Part shown: positions 1 through 9,498 of the stretch, piece after piece | Layout of the letters: each line of letters opens with the position of its first letter | Numbering within the stretch: the stretch's first letter is position 1 | Assembly: GCA_029933125.1 (NCBI GenBank) | Contig: JAOZOU010000021.1 | Span: 1-18,869 of the forward strand | Direction: 5' to 3' | From: a bacterium | Lineage (GTDB): Bacteria > Arandabacterota > Arandabacteria > Arandabacterales > Arandabacteraceae | DNA: 18,869 nucleotides | The notes under the pieces: generated by a model | What the model saw: only the letters and a program-made list of their open reading frames with translations | The model's database searches: none | What the model was told of the DNA's origin: nothing | Made by a program: the position numbers and the translations under genes

Positions 1-125
1 CTGCGCACATGGACAGTCTTTAGATAGATACCGAAGCCCCCGCCAATGATGAGTTGAATCTCTGTGCCCTGCATTTCATGAAGCAGATCGAGCAACGCTG
101 TCTGTAGGTCAGGTATCGTGATCAT
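1..125 (-). CDS. AbiEii-like nucleotidyltransferase toxin, N-terminal fragment (runs off the left edge)
   Basis: Only the first 41 codons are present. The peptide begins MITIPDLQTALLDLL and contains LIIGGGFGIYLKTVHVR. A glycine-rich IGGGFG followed by a helix start resembles the N-terminal GG/GS segment of nucleotidyltransferases of the AbiEii/AbiGii type. The diagnostic DxD acidic pair would lie beyond the edge, so the assignment rests on this segment and on context. Its ATG overlaps the TGA of the preceding AbiEi-like gene as ATGA, the coupling expected for an antitoxin-toxin pair. In the AbiE system the AbiEii toxin is neutralised without stable complex formation by AbiEi, which also represses the operon. 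No strong ribosome-binding site precedes the ATG, so translation is probably coupled. Another nucleotidyltransferase subfamily is possible. Confidence 0.55.
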   Translation of the reverse strand, partial: MITIPDLQTALLDLLHEMQGTEIQLIIGGGFGIYLKTVHVR

Positions 126-1231
126 TGCCGTAGTCTCTCAATGTCTTTCAAAAGAAACGACTTCACTTGTTCAGCGATTTCCCGATCGCGCTTGTCTCCG
201 GCCATCAGCTCCAGATACACCTGAACAGGGGAGGCCCACCAGAAATCTCCTTCCTGCCGCGCATCAAAATAGACGATTTCATCTTCCGTCTCGACTAGTT
301 CAAGGTTTGGAAATCTATCCGTTTGATTTCCGGGCAGCCGCTCCAGCAACTTCTCCAAACGCGGACTGTAAACAGATAACACATCTCCTCGCTGCATCAC
401 AGCATACCGCCCAACCGAGGATGTACCCGTGGCTACAATGGGAAGATCCAGCGTTTGCGACAACTCCAACAGTAATTCCTGAATCTTTTCACTACCGTCT
501 GGAACCTTAAGACGGAGCCGCTCCGTGATGTTCGGAGTGGCATAGCTCTCACTCAGTTTTTCTAAAAGCTTATCGGGCTGCAGTAGGCGAATTGCGCCCC
601 TGCGTTCAACGATCAGGTCCTGCTCCAAAGTCCTCAATGCTTTCGATACTGTTGAAAGGCTCATGGGCTTCTTGCCCCAGCAGCTCACCAGCATATTTCG
701 CCGGTTAATCTCAGAACAAACCTCTTGAACAGCGTCAAAGACGGGATGGACTAAGAAAACCCTTCCAACCATCGAACTTCTCTTCCGATAGATGTTCTTT
801 ATTGGAGCGGATGAGGAAAAACGGTTCTTTCCACCGCTCCGGAAAATGGCAAACATGCCCGGCACAATCACGACGCCGTTGCCGCACAGGTCAATACCGC
901 TGATCCCTTCCCGTTCCAGCTCTTGTAATTGATTTTCGCTCAGGAAGGGGAGGAAAAGCATGGGTCGATAGCCTTTCGGAAGTGACAACGATCTCAGCAG
1001 GTTGAGCGCACCCTCAAACGCCATGGGCGTCCAAAGGGCCTTGCATTCGACAGCAAACTTTGCTACGTTTCCACGCCATGAGGCCTCAACCAGCGCATCG
1101 ATACGGCGGTTTTCGTCTACCTTCGGCTCGCTTTCCAAAAAGCGAAAAGAGAGCGGAGGCAGAAAGATCCTGCCTCTCCGCAACTGTTCAATCATTTCCT
1201 TCTCTGTCGGTAGTTTCCTGATTTTTTCCAT
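122..1231 (-). CDS. AbiEi-like type IV antitoxin / transcriptional regulator
   Basis: A 369-residue protein with the layout of the AbiEi_2-type antitoxins. Residues 45 to 64 carry an acidic residue followed by an ExK triad (D45, E62, K64), as in a PD-(D/E)XK-like fold. A GIDLCGN turn lies at about 112-118, matching the family's 'G..fiD..GN' signature. A winged-helix segment follows at about 151-221 (SLSTVSKALRTLEQDLIVERR region), then a C-terminal domain containing ATGTSSVGRYAVMQ at about 267-278. In AbiE systems this protein represses the operon and blocks the partner nucleotidyltransferase; the overlapping downstream gene fits that role. The start at 1231 (ATG) is preferred over an upstream in-frame TTG at 1243, because a promoter -10 lies at 1245-1250 and would place the TTG before the transcript start. 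Whether the nuclease-like segment is catalytic is unknown. Confidence 0.8.
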   Translation of the reverse strand: MEKIRKLPTEKEMIEQLRRGRIFLPPLSFRFLESEPKVDENRRIDALVEASWRGNVAKFAVECKALWTPMAFEGALNLLRSLSLPKGYRPMLFLPFLSENQLQELEREGISGIDLCGNGVVIVPGMFAIFRSGGKNRFSSSAPIKNIYRKRSSMVGRVFLVHPVFDAVQEVCSEINRRNMLVSCWGKKPMSLSTVSKALRTLEQDLIVERRGAIRLLQPDKLLEKLSESYATPNITERLRLKVPDGSEKIQELLLELSQTLDLPIVATGTSSVGRYAVMQRGDVLSVYSPRLEKLLERLPGNQTDRFPNLELVETEDEIVYFDARQEGDFWWASPVQVYLELMAGDKRDREIAEQVKSFLLKDIERLRQ

Positions 1232-1267
1232 TTTCCTAAACAAGAAAATAGGTCATTTTAGGAAAAT
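1230..1267. promoter_or_regulatory. Inverted-repeat operator over the AbiE-like promoter
   Basis: Two perfect 11-base arms, ATTTTCCTAAA (1230-1240) and TTTAGGAAAAT (1257-1267), are separated by 16 bases. One arm lies in the promoter spacer beside the -35. The other covers the likely transcription start and the first base pairs of the start codon. The position suits autorepression by the AbiEi-like winged-helix protein, as is known for AbiEi. Confidence 0.65.
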
Positions 1268-1273
1268 AAGCAA
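1245..1273 (-). promoter_or_regulatory. Promoter of the AbiE-like module
   Basis: Reading the minus strand, TTGCTT (1268-1273) is followed after 17 bases by TATTTT (1245-1250). Transcription would start near 1238, only about 7 bases before the ATG at 1231, giving a nearly leaderless message. This lets the toxin-antitoxin pair be expressed independently of the BREX operon upstream. Confidence 0.5.
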
Positions 1274-1302
1274 GTTTCATTTCACGGTCTGCTGCCAGGT
1301 CA

Positions 1303-4300
1303 TCAGCTCACCTGTTTCTTTCTCGAGGCCCTGGTAGCTTCCACTTCGCATAGATCTTCCCGTCCGTGGGCAATGGCGATGGAGCGGTCAGTGCGGCACT
1401 TCTCCTCCACTCGTTCGGGCCATAGTTGGTACGCTATATGTGACCAGTCGTACTTGCCTTCCTGGAGTGCATCCCAGTACCTCTTAGGCTCCTTCCAGGG
1501 AATGAGTTCCCAAAGGGGTGCCATATTGAGGATCACACCGTCATTGAGATCAAAGTCAATGTGCAGATCGGCTACACGGCGCAATTTCTCCTCGAAGTCT
1601 CGTAGTTCAGAGACCAACTGCTCTTGGCGGTCAATTTCTTTCTCGATCTGTTTTGCCTCACGTCCTGAGCTTCCAGCCTTCTCTTTGCGGGCTCGCAGTG
1701 TATTCAGCCGGTCCTCCTCGAGGCGGATTTTAGGCTCAACATAATTGAGGAGCGCTTTAAAGAGTATATCTTTATCCAGACGATGGTAATAGAGCCACAG
1801 CCCGTAGTTGCCCTTGGCTGAGCGCAAATACCAATAGATGGGACGCTTGCGGTACTTTTGGGTATGCTCCTTGAAGAAGCTGTCAGCCAGGTACTTGCGA
1901 AGGGTCTCCAGTGGTGCACCTTTATCGCCTAGAGCCTCCTTTACAATCTCCATGGCACCTGATTCTCTAAAGATAACTTCCAGGGTGGAGAATACTTTGG
2001 ATGCGATGTTATCCTGATGTGAGGGATCCACCACGAGCAAGCCGTCTGCATCTTTTAGCGCCTGCAACTGCTCAACCATTGCTGCATCAAACCGCCCCCT
2101 GCCAAGGCCATTTTCCACTCCTGGCTCAAACTGACCCATGACGACGCCCACGGCATAACTGATCCAAGCCCTCGCAAGCTCAGGACGGGACCATACCGAT
2201 TCTTGAGCGTTCTCAGCCCCTGCGGAATTGCCCTCCTCCTTCGGTTCATCGGAAGCTGCACTTCCTTGAGCCAGCTCAGCCTCAATCGCCTGACGGTCCT
2301 CTTCTGAAATGCCATAGAGGCGATAGATCTCCTCGTCGATCTGCCGCTCGATTTCGGCAAGCTGGGCGTGCCGCTGACCCACCTTGTCAACGCCATCGGG
2401 CCAGTCCGGCGGGGCAATGAAATCCCAGATGGTTTCACTCTCCTCGCTGTCTGCCTTGGCTAAGGCGATGGCTTGTTCGACAAAGAGATCAAGTTTGGCG
2501 CTGTATTTTCCTGGGAATGGCAGGATTGAAATGTGCCCAACTTCATAGTTGATCGTAGGTGAAATATACCTAAGCAATCCTTGGATAAGCTGGGTGTTCA
2601 AGACTCCGAGGCATTCGAAAACAATTGACTCTGGCGGAAAAATAGAACAGCCTGCGACGTCAAAAACAAAACCACCTGGAGAGAGTCGTACACAAAAATC
2701 ACCAGAGGAAACTTTACTCCACGTCACGCCGCGGCGGAAGTAGTAGTCGGTGTTTTTTGCTACCCACTCCCACTTTCCATTTAGGTAAGGGTAACGTTGA
2801 ATGATAAGTTGCTTGATCTCCTCTCCATCGCGTTCCCAATTGACGACATATTCCTGGTTTCCGTACCAGCGCCTGAAACCGCCGCCTTTCATATATGGGA
2901 ACCAACGCTTGCCGCTTTGCATGGCTTCCTGGGCGTTCTTGCAGCCGAACCCAATTCGCCCGAGCCCCGGCTCCCACCAGTAGCGCAGGAAACGGAAATT
3001 GTCGGCCGTAGCAAGGCCTTGGCGAGGTTGTGCAATCTCTCCCAGCTTAGGGAAGGTCTCGAACACTTTTCTCAACCCCGGAGTGATCCAGTACACCCAG
3101 GGGCTTCCGGGGATGGCGTCAAAGTCACCCTGGCGGTAGCGGTAGACGATAGGGTCGTTTTTTCCGGTACGGAGGTTTGCCACCGCCTCCTCAAACCTCC
3201 GTCTCTTGGCCTCGCTGTCCGGTTCCTTCACCAGCCGGAAATAGATCCCCTCCACGTTTTGCCGTGCCTCGGGGTCCTCTTCCCGGCGAAGAACATACGC
3301 TGAGGTTTGCAAGGTGCCCGGATTGCCCACACCGAAAAGCGCCGGCCCCACATGAGCCATGGTCTCAATGGCTGCTTGTTCTCGAATGATTGCCCGGAGC
3401 TTTGCATATGAACTGATGAACATGAAAGAGTGCATCGTGAGCATTCCCACCCGCCCTGTCGGACAGGCGAGATCAACGCATCTTTGAATGAACCCAGCGT
3501 AAAGGTCTCCCTTCCCGGCGGGATAACTTGTAGCGACAAGGGACTTGAGTTTGGCGTTCATCTTTCGGGCGGACATGTACGGCGGATTGGTCACCACCAC
3601 ATCGTAGCGCTGCCCCAGGAGTTCCAGGAGGCGCAGCCCTTTAGCGGTTTCCCCCGCAAAGAAGGTTTGCTGTGCCCCGCCATAATGCTCGCGGGCAAAG
3701 GAATCGAGCTCCTGGCCGATCTGGACTTCCAGGAATTCCCAGAACTCGCGCCGTCCCGCTTCGGTTTCAAACTGTTGGTCAACGAACCCAGGCATGATGA
3801 GTTGCCTGCCTTCCCTCTCATAGCGGCTGCGCTCTTCGGCTACGAGTTCCCGGATTTCCTCTTCCAGACGGAGAAGCGACCCGAGTTGCTCCGAGTCCTT
3901 GAGCCGCGCCTGCAGAGCAGTCAGGATGCGCCGGTAGATTGGCCCAAGCTTCATCTGTTCCATGAAGTCTTTCAAGTTTTCACCGTCCAGCATGTGAACA
4001 TTGGCGCAGGCTAAACGGCTTTCACCGATTCGGGCATTTGGATTCAGGGTGTTGGCTTTGAGATAGAGGGTGAGAGCCGAAAGCTGGACAGCCCGCAGGT
4101 CAATATCAATCCCGTGGAGGTTGTGGGAGAGGATGGCGTCGGCAATGTCCTCCTCGCAGGCCACCGGCGGTTTTTCCGGCCAGCCGGGTTTGCCTGCGTT
4201 TTGCATCTCCTCCCGGTACATAGCTACAAACAGATCGAAGGCTACCAGGCCGAAATGCATGGTGCCGCAGGCCGGATCGAGAAAAGTGATGTCCTTGACG

Positions 4301-5223
4301 CTTTTACCGGTACGCAAAGTGTGGTCGGGAGTAGACATCGGTACGAGGTATTCCAGTGAAGATGCGAATTCAGAATCGGGATGCAGTTCGAGCCAGAGGC
4401 GGCCGAGGGTGTTTTCGACCAGAAACCGGACAATCCATCGGGGAGTAAAAAGCTGGGTAACTGCAGGAATGTCCGCCGATTCAAATTTCTTCTTTGAAAC
4501 ACGAACCTCGCGAAACGCTTGTTCCAGTTCCTCAGAGTTGAACCCCTGGTACACCCACCCGATGGTCTCCTCGTTGCCCGGCTGCCAGGCTTCATCAAGC
4601 TCCGGGTCATTCAAGAGTTCCATCATTTCCTTGAGGATCTTTGGTTGGGGAACAAAGCGGCTGGGCAGGCTATCTGGATCGAAAAGGACCTTCACTTCTT
4701 GAGAAAGCCTGTGGCACTGATGGAGTAGAAATGCTCGATAGGCGCACTGACGGGGTCCTTCGCCTCGGCTGTTTTGTGGTAGGTCACCCCTTTCGTAGTC
4801 AGCCAGATGGGCTTCGTTGCCAGGTTCGGCGAGCCACATCTTGAAACCATTGGAGTCCTCGAGGCGCGTTATGGTCTCGCGAATGAGTCCGCGCGCCTCC
4901 AGCATCTTGAAAGCTACGAATCTGTTGAGCCAGGTAAATGCGGTTTCGCGAATGAAGGTCTTGAGGGCCATCTGGGCGGACAAACCACTTTCCTGGAGGA
5001 GGTTCAAATGATCGATCAACAGCTGCCTTGCAAGCTTCTCCTCGCTATCAAGATGCCCCATGCGCGAAGGGTCCTCAATTACGACCCCTGCGGTGGCTCG
5101 TTTCTTACCACCATCGAGGTAGATTCCGAACCTGCCCTCCAATTGATCGCGAACAGCGCTTTCCAAAAGAGCTCTTGCCTCTAAGACCATGCTGCGCAGC
5201 CTATTTCTTACACTCTCGTCCAT
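1303..5223 (-). CDS. pglX: BREX adenine-specific DNA methyltransferase PglX
   Basis: A 1306-residue protein of about the usual PglX length. PglX methylates an adenine in a non-palindromic site on host DNA, marking self, and is also needed for BREX restriction. The SAM-binding motif DPACGTMHFG is at residues 316-325, an acidic motif-II region (HGIDIDLRAVQ) at about 370-380, and the catalytic NPPY of N6-adenine methyltransferases at 546-549. A long C-terminal half, probably for target recognition, ends in a charged coiled-coil-like stretch (about 1190-1240). The gene begins 3 bases after the brxC stop, with GGAG (5230-5233) inside the end of brxC as its ribosome-binding site. No frame break is seen, so the enzyme looks intact. 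Confidence 0.93.
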   Translation of the reverse strand: MDESVRNRLRSMVLEARALLESAVRDQLEGRFGIYLDGGKKRATAGVVIEDPSRMGHLDSEEKLARQLLIDHLNLLQESGLSAQMALKTFIRETAFTWLNRFVAFKMLEARGLIRETITRLEDSNGFKMWLAEPGNEAHLADYERGDLPQNSRGEGPRQCAYRAFLLHQCHRLSQEVKVLFDPDSLPSRFVPQPKILKEMMELLNDPELDEAWQPGNEETIGWVYQGFNSEELEQAFREVRVSKKKFESADIPAVTQLFTPRWIVRFLVENTLGRLWLELHPDSEFASSLEYLVPMSTPDHTLRTGKSVKDITFLDPACGTMHFGLVAFDLFVAMYREEMQNAGKPGWPEKPPVACEEDIADAILSHNLHGIDIDLRAVQLSALTLYLKANTLNPNARIGESRLACANVHMLDGENLKDFMEQMKLGPIYRRILTALQARLKDSEQLGSLLRLEEEIRELVAEERSRYEREGRQLIMPGFVDQQFETEAGRREFWEFLEVQIGQELDSFAREHYGGAQQTFFAGETAKGLRLLELLGQRYDVVVTNPPYMSARKMNAKLKSLVATSYPAGKGDLYAGFIQRCVDLACPTGRVGMLTMHSFMFISSYAKLRAIIREQAAIETMAHVGPALFGVGNPGTLQTSAYVLRREEDPEARQNVEGIYFRLVKEPDSEAKRRRFEEAVANLRTGKNDPIVYRYRQGDFDAIPGSPWVYWITPGLRKVFETFPKLGEIAQPRQGLATADNFRFLRYWWEPGLGRIGFGCKNAQEAMQSGKRWFPYMKGGGFRRWYGNQEYVVNWERDGEEIKQLIIQRYPYLNGKWEWVAKNTDYYFRRGVTWSKVSSGDFCVRLSPGGFVFDVAGCSIFPPESIVFECLGVLNTQLIQGLLRYISPTINYEVGHISILPFPGKYSAKLDLFVEQAIALAKADSEESETIWDFIAPPDWPDGVDKVGQRHAQLAEIERQIDEEIYRLYGISEEDRQAIEAELAQGSAASDEPKEEGNSAGAENAQESVWSRPELARAWISYAVGVVMGQFEPGVENGLGRGRFDAAMVEQLQALKDADGLLVVDPSHQDNIASKVFSTLEVIFRESGAMEIVKEALGDKGAPLETLRKYLADSFFKEHTQKYRKRPIYWYLRSAKGNYGLWLYYHRLDKDILFKALLNYVEPKIRLEEDRLNTLRARKEKAGSSGREAKQIEKEIDRQEQLVSELRDFEEKLRRVADLHIDFDLNDGVILNMAPLWELIPWKEPKRYWDALQEGKYDWSHIAYQLWPERVEEKCRTDRSIAIAHGREDLCEVEATRASRKKQVS

Positions 5224-5226
5224 GGT

Positions 5227-8200
5227 TCACTCCAGCACTATTTTTACTCCCTCATCGATCAGCTTGAGCAGGTGATCCTGCAATCGAGCGATGGCTTCCT
5301 TGACCTGGTCTGCGGACTCGAAAGCACCAGGAAGGAGATCAGAAACCCGAACGCGTTTGATCTTGACGTCCTGAGGTGTAACGAGCCTTTGGATTTCACA
5401 GGAGACCCTGTTAAAGCGCTCACCAAGTGCTTCAATATCTGACCTCATCTGACCAATGGTGGCACGGCAAGTGCTGCATGTGGGACTCAGCCCTGCCTGT
5501 GTCGTTGGCTCGGTTGGTAGGTTTGCGAAAGTGGTATCCGTGCAAAGATGGCTCGTAAGAGGTTCCAAGACCGGATCACGCATGGATTCAGGTACCTGTT
5601 CCCAGTCCCTAGTGGCTTTGATCCTCTCGATGGCATTTCGGTACTGTTCAGCCCGCTTGCTGTGAATCTCTTGATAGAGCGCACGATAAGCGATTATAAT
5701 TTCTCGCGCCGTGGTCTCGATCTGTGTCATAGATTCGTAAAAGTTCTCCGACTGGAGCATATCACGGAGCTGCTTGGCCTTGTTGGCAATTTCTGCCTTA
5801 CCATGAGCCTCAAGTTGGGGCGCCATCTCAGCCGTAGCCAACCTTGCATTTTGCAGGAGTGCCAGACTCTTTTCGTTCAGGCATTCAGCGATCTTACGCA
5901 CGCGTTCACGGTGCTCTTTAAGAGAGGCTGCACCACCTTCCAGAAGATTCACACAGTCATCGGCAGAGCCAGCTTGAATGTTCGAGAGGGTTTCTCGGTA
6001 TCCTCTGAGGAAGGAGAGCGATGGAAGCTCCCATGCCTCCACCTTTGCGATAAGAGCGTCCACTTGCTTGATCTCAGCCTCGGCGTATTCTTTAGCAGCT
6101 TTGGCGATCGCATTCTTATCTACATCCACGGTTTTACCCGTAAGGCTTTCGTAGCTTTTGACGGCTCGGGTGAGTGTCTTGGGGTCGATGGGTTTGGTGG
6201 GAGTGAAAACGGCTGATCTGAACTTGGTGTTGTTGACGAAGGGTTGCCTGCTACGCGGGTCAGTGTAGGAGTCAAATTTCTGTCCACCGAAGGAAACCTC
6301 GATGACGCCCGCACGAAACAAAACTGCGAGCACCAGTCGCAGCATGTCGCGCTCCCATCCGTAGGGTGGTCCGTTAAACTGGATTTCAAGAGCCTTCCCG
6401 GAACACGCTTCCCGATTGCCGTATTCATACTGGCTACGTAGGTACGTGAGTACTTCTTTAGCCACGTCAGCGTTCTGGTTAACTACGTACTTCGAACCTT
6501 CCTTGATAACGAGTCCCAAACCACGCTCGGTAGCGTAGAACACGTCTGGAAGGGCTTTGAGATCCACCGCCTTAAGAATCTTATCTGGTTCATCTCCTTT
6601 CAACGGTCGCGACCCCATCTCCAATCTAGGGTAGATGTCGGGAACAACTCGATCTAAGAAAGTCCTAATCATTTCGCTCAGGCTCTTGCCAAGAGACGAG
6701 GCATCTCGCGCCACGCCGCGAAAGATACCTGTTCCTCCTTCGAGAGCCTCTACGAGCTTGTCGTGCAGTTGTGACTGGTAACCAAGGGCTAGGTTCTTCT
6801 CGTCCTGAAGGCAAGCAGCCTCGATCGCCGAGATTTTCCTTTGAGCCCGCAATTGGTCATATTTCTCTACCATCCTTCTGGAAGCGTAGAGTTTAGCAAC
6901 GAGATCGTCAATCGCCGGCGTCAGCGAGAATACCCAGTAAATCTCATTCTCGTGGGTTTTCTGGCGACTTTCATTCCGCACCTCATCGATGCGTGCTGAC
7001 AACTCGGTTTCATCCTCTGCCTTGAATAGATTCAATCTGATATCACCATCATCACCAACAATCGTACCATCTATGCTTATACCGATGCGGAAAGTGCGGT
7101 AGTTCCTGTGGCGATAGGTGCGCAGTGCTTGCGCACCAAACACATCTCGCAGCGCATTGCGGATGATTTCATTCCGATCGCGAGGCTTGGGATCATAAGC
7201 TTTCTTCTCCGTTTCCCAGCTCTTCTCTTGGGCGGTCTGGAGTTTCCACCCATCCTCAGTGTTACGAATGAAATTTGCCCTCTGGAGCTTGTCTATTGCT
7301 GCTTTCACCTGACGTAGCGGAGCAGGGTCACCTACTTTGTCAACCAAGAAAGCGGCAATGTTAGCCTCCGTTCGAGGCAAATCCCGCACAAATTCCAAGA
7401 GGCAAATCGTCTTGGCAACTCGGAGTACCCACTGTTCCTCCGGATCCCCCTTGAATCGTTGGCTGATTTCGTGAATGTCGGTTCGACGTTCGTTAGAGAG
7501 GTTGCCTTCAACAAGCTCATACACCCGATCAAGGGTCACAAGTGTGCCAATCGGAGAGTCTGCAAGTCTTGTCCGATCAGAAACGAGCATCTCGTAGGCT
7601 TGCTTAATAATTGTTCGATTGCTACCCCCTAGGTGTCTTGGCGCACCAGGTTGAAGCCGAATACCTGACATTATGCTGATGCATATGTCTATATAATGTG
7701 GCGGGTAGGGATAGAACTGAATGAAATCGTCTTCACTTATGTCCGTGCAGCGTGATGTGCGCTCGAGCCGAAGCGCCGTATTGATCAAACCTTGATTGTC
7801 TTTGTAAAGCTTCCGAAGGATAGGGATAGCTTTGTCCTTCTTGGCCAAGACCCGCCGTGTGGCAACTTCTCGGATGTCAGATGGCGCAAGATCGACATGA
7901 TGACGAAACCGATCCTGAAGCTTTGCGAGCTCGACACGCTTTGAGTCTATGGCCGCTACTACCTCATCGAGCTTTTCTTGGGAGGTCACTATGATCCAGC
8001 ATGGCGCCGGTATCTTTCTTGCTTTCAAGAGATTACGGCCAACCTTACCGAATTCTTCCACCGTGGCACGCAGATCCTCAATTTTGTCACCACTCCTTGC
8101 GACATGCTGCCCAACCTCATCAATGACGAAGGCGAGCGCCTTGCCAGGACGGCGACGGGCGAACAGTTCAAAGGTGCGTTCGACCACCTTGCTGACGCTG

Positions 8201-8901
8201 ATTGCTGCATCGCGATTTCGCTGCGTTCGTGCCCACGAGTCTGCCGCTGGATACGTTTTGGGATCGAGTGCATGCAGAACCGCACTCGCACGAGATATCC
8301 GTTGTGCTCCCTTCCGAACAATACGCCAATCCTTACCGTGGATGTCTTCACATTTGGCGATGAACTGTTCCAGCTTGCCTTCTGCCTCCAACTCGATCTC
8401 GAGCTCGGCGATATCAAAATCCTCGGCATAGTCGAGATGGCGCAATACCATCGCGTAGATGAACTCAGCTATTCTTTGCGTCACGTAGCGGGTGTCCTGC
8501 TCTTTGGCAATGTCAAACATGATGACTTCGGTTGGATACCGGGAGTTGATAAGGTCAATGAGGTTTGCAACTTGCTCGTCACCAATCCGCTGCTTAAACA
8601 GCACCGTAAAGTCGTGCCCTAGAACTTTCCTATTCTCGAGAGCATATCCAAGGTTCTTGGCGAAAGAGCTCTTGCCTGAACCAAAAAACCCGGAAATCCA
8701 GACACCTATGCTTTCATGAGGTTCCGATGGCGCATCTGCGATCGCCCTGAGCAAGGAAGCATATTGCTGACGGATGCTATCTGTCGCGATGTACTCAGTG
8801 ATTTCTGAGTACACGCATTCCTCATCAACTTGGTCGACTTGGATGATCTCTTCGATCTTCCGGCTCAGGTCTCGTGAAAGCAGGTCACGAATTACTTTCA
8901 T
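5227..8901 (-). CDS. brxC: BREX P-loop ATPase BrxC
   Basis: A 1224-residue P-loop protein typical of BrxC/PglY. Walker A (GFFGSGKS) is at residues 71-78 and a Walker B-like ALAFVIDE at 255-262, so nucleotide binding looks intact. The middle and C-terminal parts contain long helical, charged stretches. A CSTC pair at 1142-1145 with C1120 and H1118 may bind a metal. BrxC is an essential BREX component, thought to act with PglX and other Brx proteins in a large complex on DNA. The ATG at 8901 follows a G-rich ribosome-binding site (GGGGGGGGAAAG), 15 bases after the brxB stop. The next gene, pglX, starts 3 bases downstream, so the genes are translated from one message. Confidence 0.93.
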   Translation of the reverse strand: MKVIRDLLSRDLSRKIEEIIQVDQVDEECVYSEITEYIATDSIRQQYASLLRAIADAPSEPHESIGVWISGFFGSGKSSFAKNLGYALENRKVLGHDFTVLFKQRIGDEQVANLIDLINSRYPTEVIMFDIAKEQDTRYVTQRIAEFIYAMVLRHLDYAEDFDIAELEIELEAEGKLEQFIAKCEDIHGKDWRIVRKGAQRISRASAVLHALDPKTYPAADSWARTQRNRDAAISVSKVVERTFELFARRRPGKALAFVIDEVGQHVARSGDKIEDLRATVEEFGKVGRNLLKARKIPAPCWIIVTSQEKLDEVVAAIDSKRVELAKLQDRFRHHVDLAPSDIREVATRRVLAKKDKAIPILRKLYKDNQGLINTALRLERTSRCTDISEDDFIQFYPYPPHYIDICISIMSGIRLQPGAPRHLGGSNRTIIKQAYEMLVSDRTRLADSPIGTLVTLDRVYELVEGNLSNERRTDIHEISQRFKGDPEEQWVLRVAKTICLLEFVRDLPRTEANIAAFLVDKVGDPAPLRQVKAAIDKLQRANFIRNTEDGWKLQTAQEKSWETEKKAYDPKPRDRNEIIRNALRDVFGAQALRTYRHRNYRTFRIGISIDGTIVGDDGDIRLNLFKAEDETELSARIDEVRNESRQKTHENEIYWVFSLTPAIDDLVAKLYASRRMVEKYDQLRAQRKISAIEAACLQDEKNLALGYQSQLHDKLVEALEGGTGIFRGVARDASSLGKSLSEMIRTFLDRVVPDIYPRLEMGSRPLKGDEPDKILKAVDLKALPDVFYATERGLGLVIKEGSKYVVNQNADVAKEVLTYLRSQYEYGNREACSGKALEIQFNGPPYGWERDMLRLVLAVLFRAGVIEVSFGGQKFDSYTDPRSRQPFVNNTKFRSAVFTPTKPIDPKTLTRAVKSYESLTGKTVDVDKNAIAKAAKEYAEAEIKQVDALIAKVEAWELPSLSFLRGYRETLSNIQAGSADDCVNLLEGGAASLKEHRERVRKIAECLNEKSLALLQNARLATAEMAPQLEAHGKAEIANKAKQLRDMLQSENFYESMTQIETTAREIIIAYRALYQEIHSKRAEQYRNAIERIKATRDWEQVPESMRDPVLEPLTSHLCTDTTFANLPTEPTTQAGLSPTCSTCRATIGQMRSDIEALGERFNRVSCEIQRLVTPQDVKIKRVRVSDLLPGAFESADQVKEAIARLQDHLLKLIDEGVKIVLE

Positions 8902-8916
8902 CTTTCCCCCCCAGTT

Positions 8917-9498
8917 CTATCCATAAATCTTCACACGGTAATTACCCAAAGCCTCTCGATCCTTCAAGTCCATGAACCTCAATCCAGTCGCTCCCTCAAT
9001 TGAACCCGGATAGAATAGTATTGTTGTAAGAGATGTCCTCCCCTGCATTTGATCCAGCAGCTTCGACATGTGATAGATGCCAGGAGCCATTGCTGCTGCC
9101 CGCATCAAGAAGACAACCTTCGTAGAGGCATCCAGCGATTGAAGATGCTCAGTCAGGAGATCAGCCAAAGGGCGCCAGTCTCTGTCAGAAAGGTAGGTAG
9201 TAAGTTGCTCCTGCGCTGCCGGGAAGCCTCGATCTTTCTCGAGCTCCACGACTGCCTCGATACCCTCGGTCTCCTCAACCGCTCTCCAGAGGAGATCTGA
9301 CATGTGGATTATGCGGGTATCCTTGCCCGCTTCGGTGAGCCGTGTTGCAAGTAACCGCGCCTCGCGCCGCACAGTCCATTCCTCCTGAGGATCGTAGCGG
9401 AAAATGGCGAAGGGTAGGTTGTGATAGACGCTAATCCGCGGTGGATTTGCCTTCAGGTCGCTCTCCAGAAGTTCTATTCGACTACTTAGTGAGGACAT
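8917..9498 (-). CDS. brxB: BREX protein BrxB (DUF1788 family)
   Basis: A 193-residue protein matching the BrxB/DUF1788 family, recognised by PRISVYHNLPFAIFRYDPQEE early in the protein and FYPGS followed by GLRFMD near the end. BrxB is a small core BREX protein of unclear biochemical role, possibly an assembly or recruitment factor. Three in-frame starts exist: TTG at 9513, ATG at 9504 and ATG at 9498. The last is chosen because GAGGA lies about 8 bases before it and because family members start close to this point. The gene begins inside the last codons of brxA, so the two are translationally coupled. Confidence 0.9.
   Translation of the reverse strand: MSSLSSRIELLESDLKANPPRISVYHNLPFAIFRYDPQEEWTVRREARLLATRLTEAGKDTRIIHMSDLLWRAVEETEGIEAVVELEKDRGFPAAQEQLTTYLSDRDWRPLADLLTEHLQSLDASTKVVFLMRAAAMAPGIYHMSKLLDQMQGRTSLTTILFYPGSIEGATGLRFMDLKDREALGNYRVKIYG

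Noticed and set aside
118-510. Plus-strand open frame opposite the AbiEi-like gene
   Set aside because: It lies entirely within a well-supported minus-strand gene and has no ribosome-binding site or recognisable motif.
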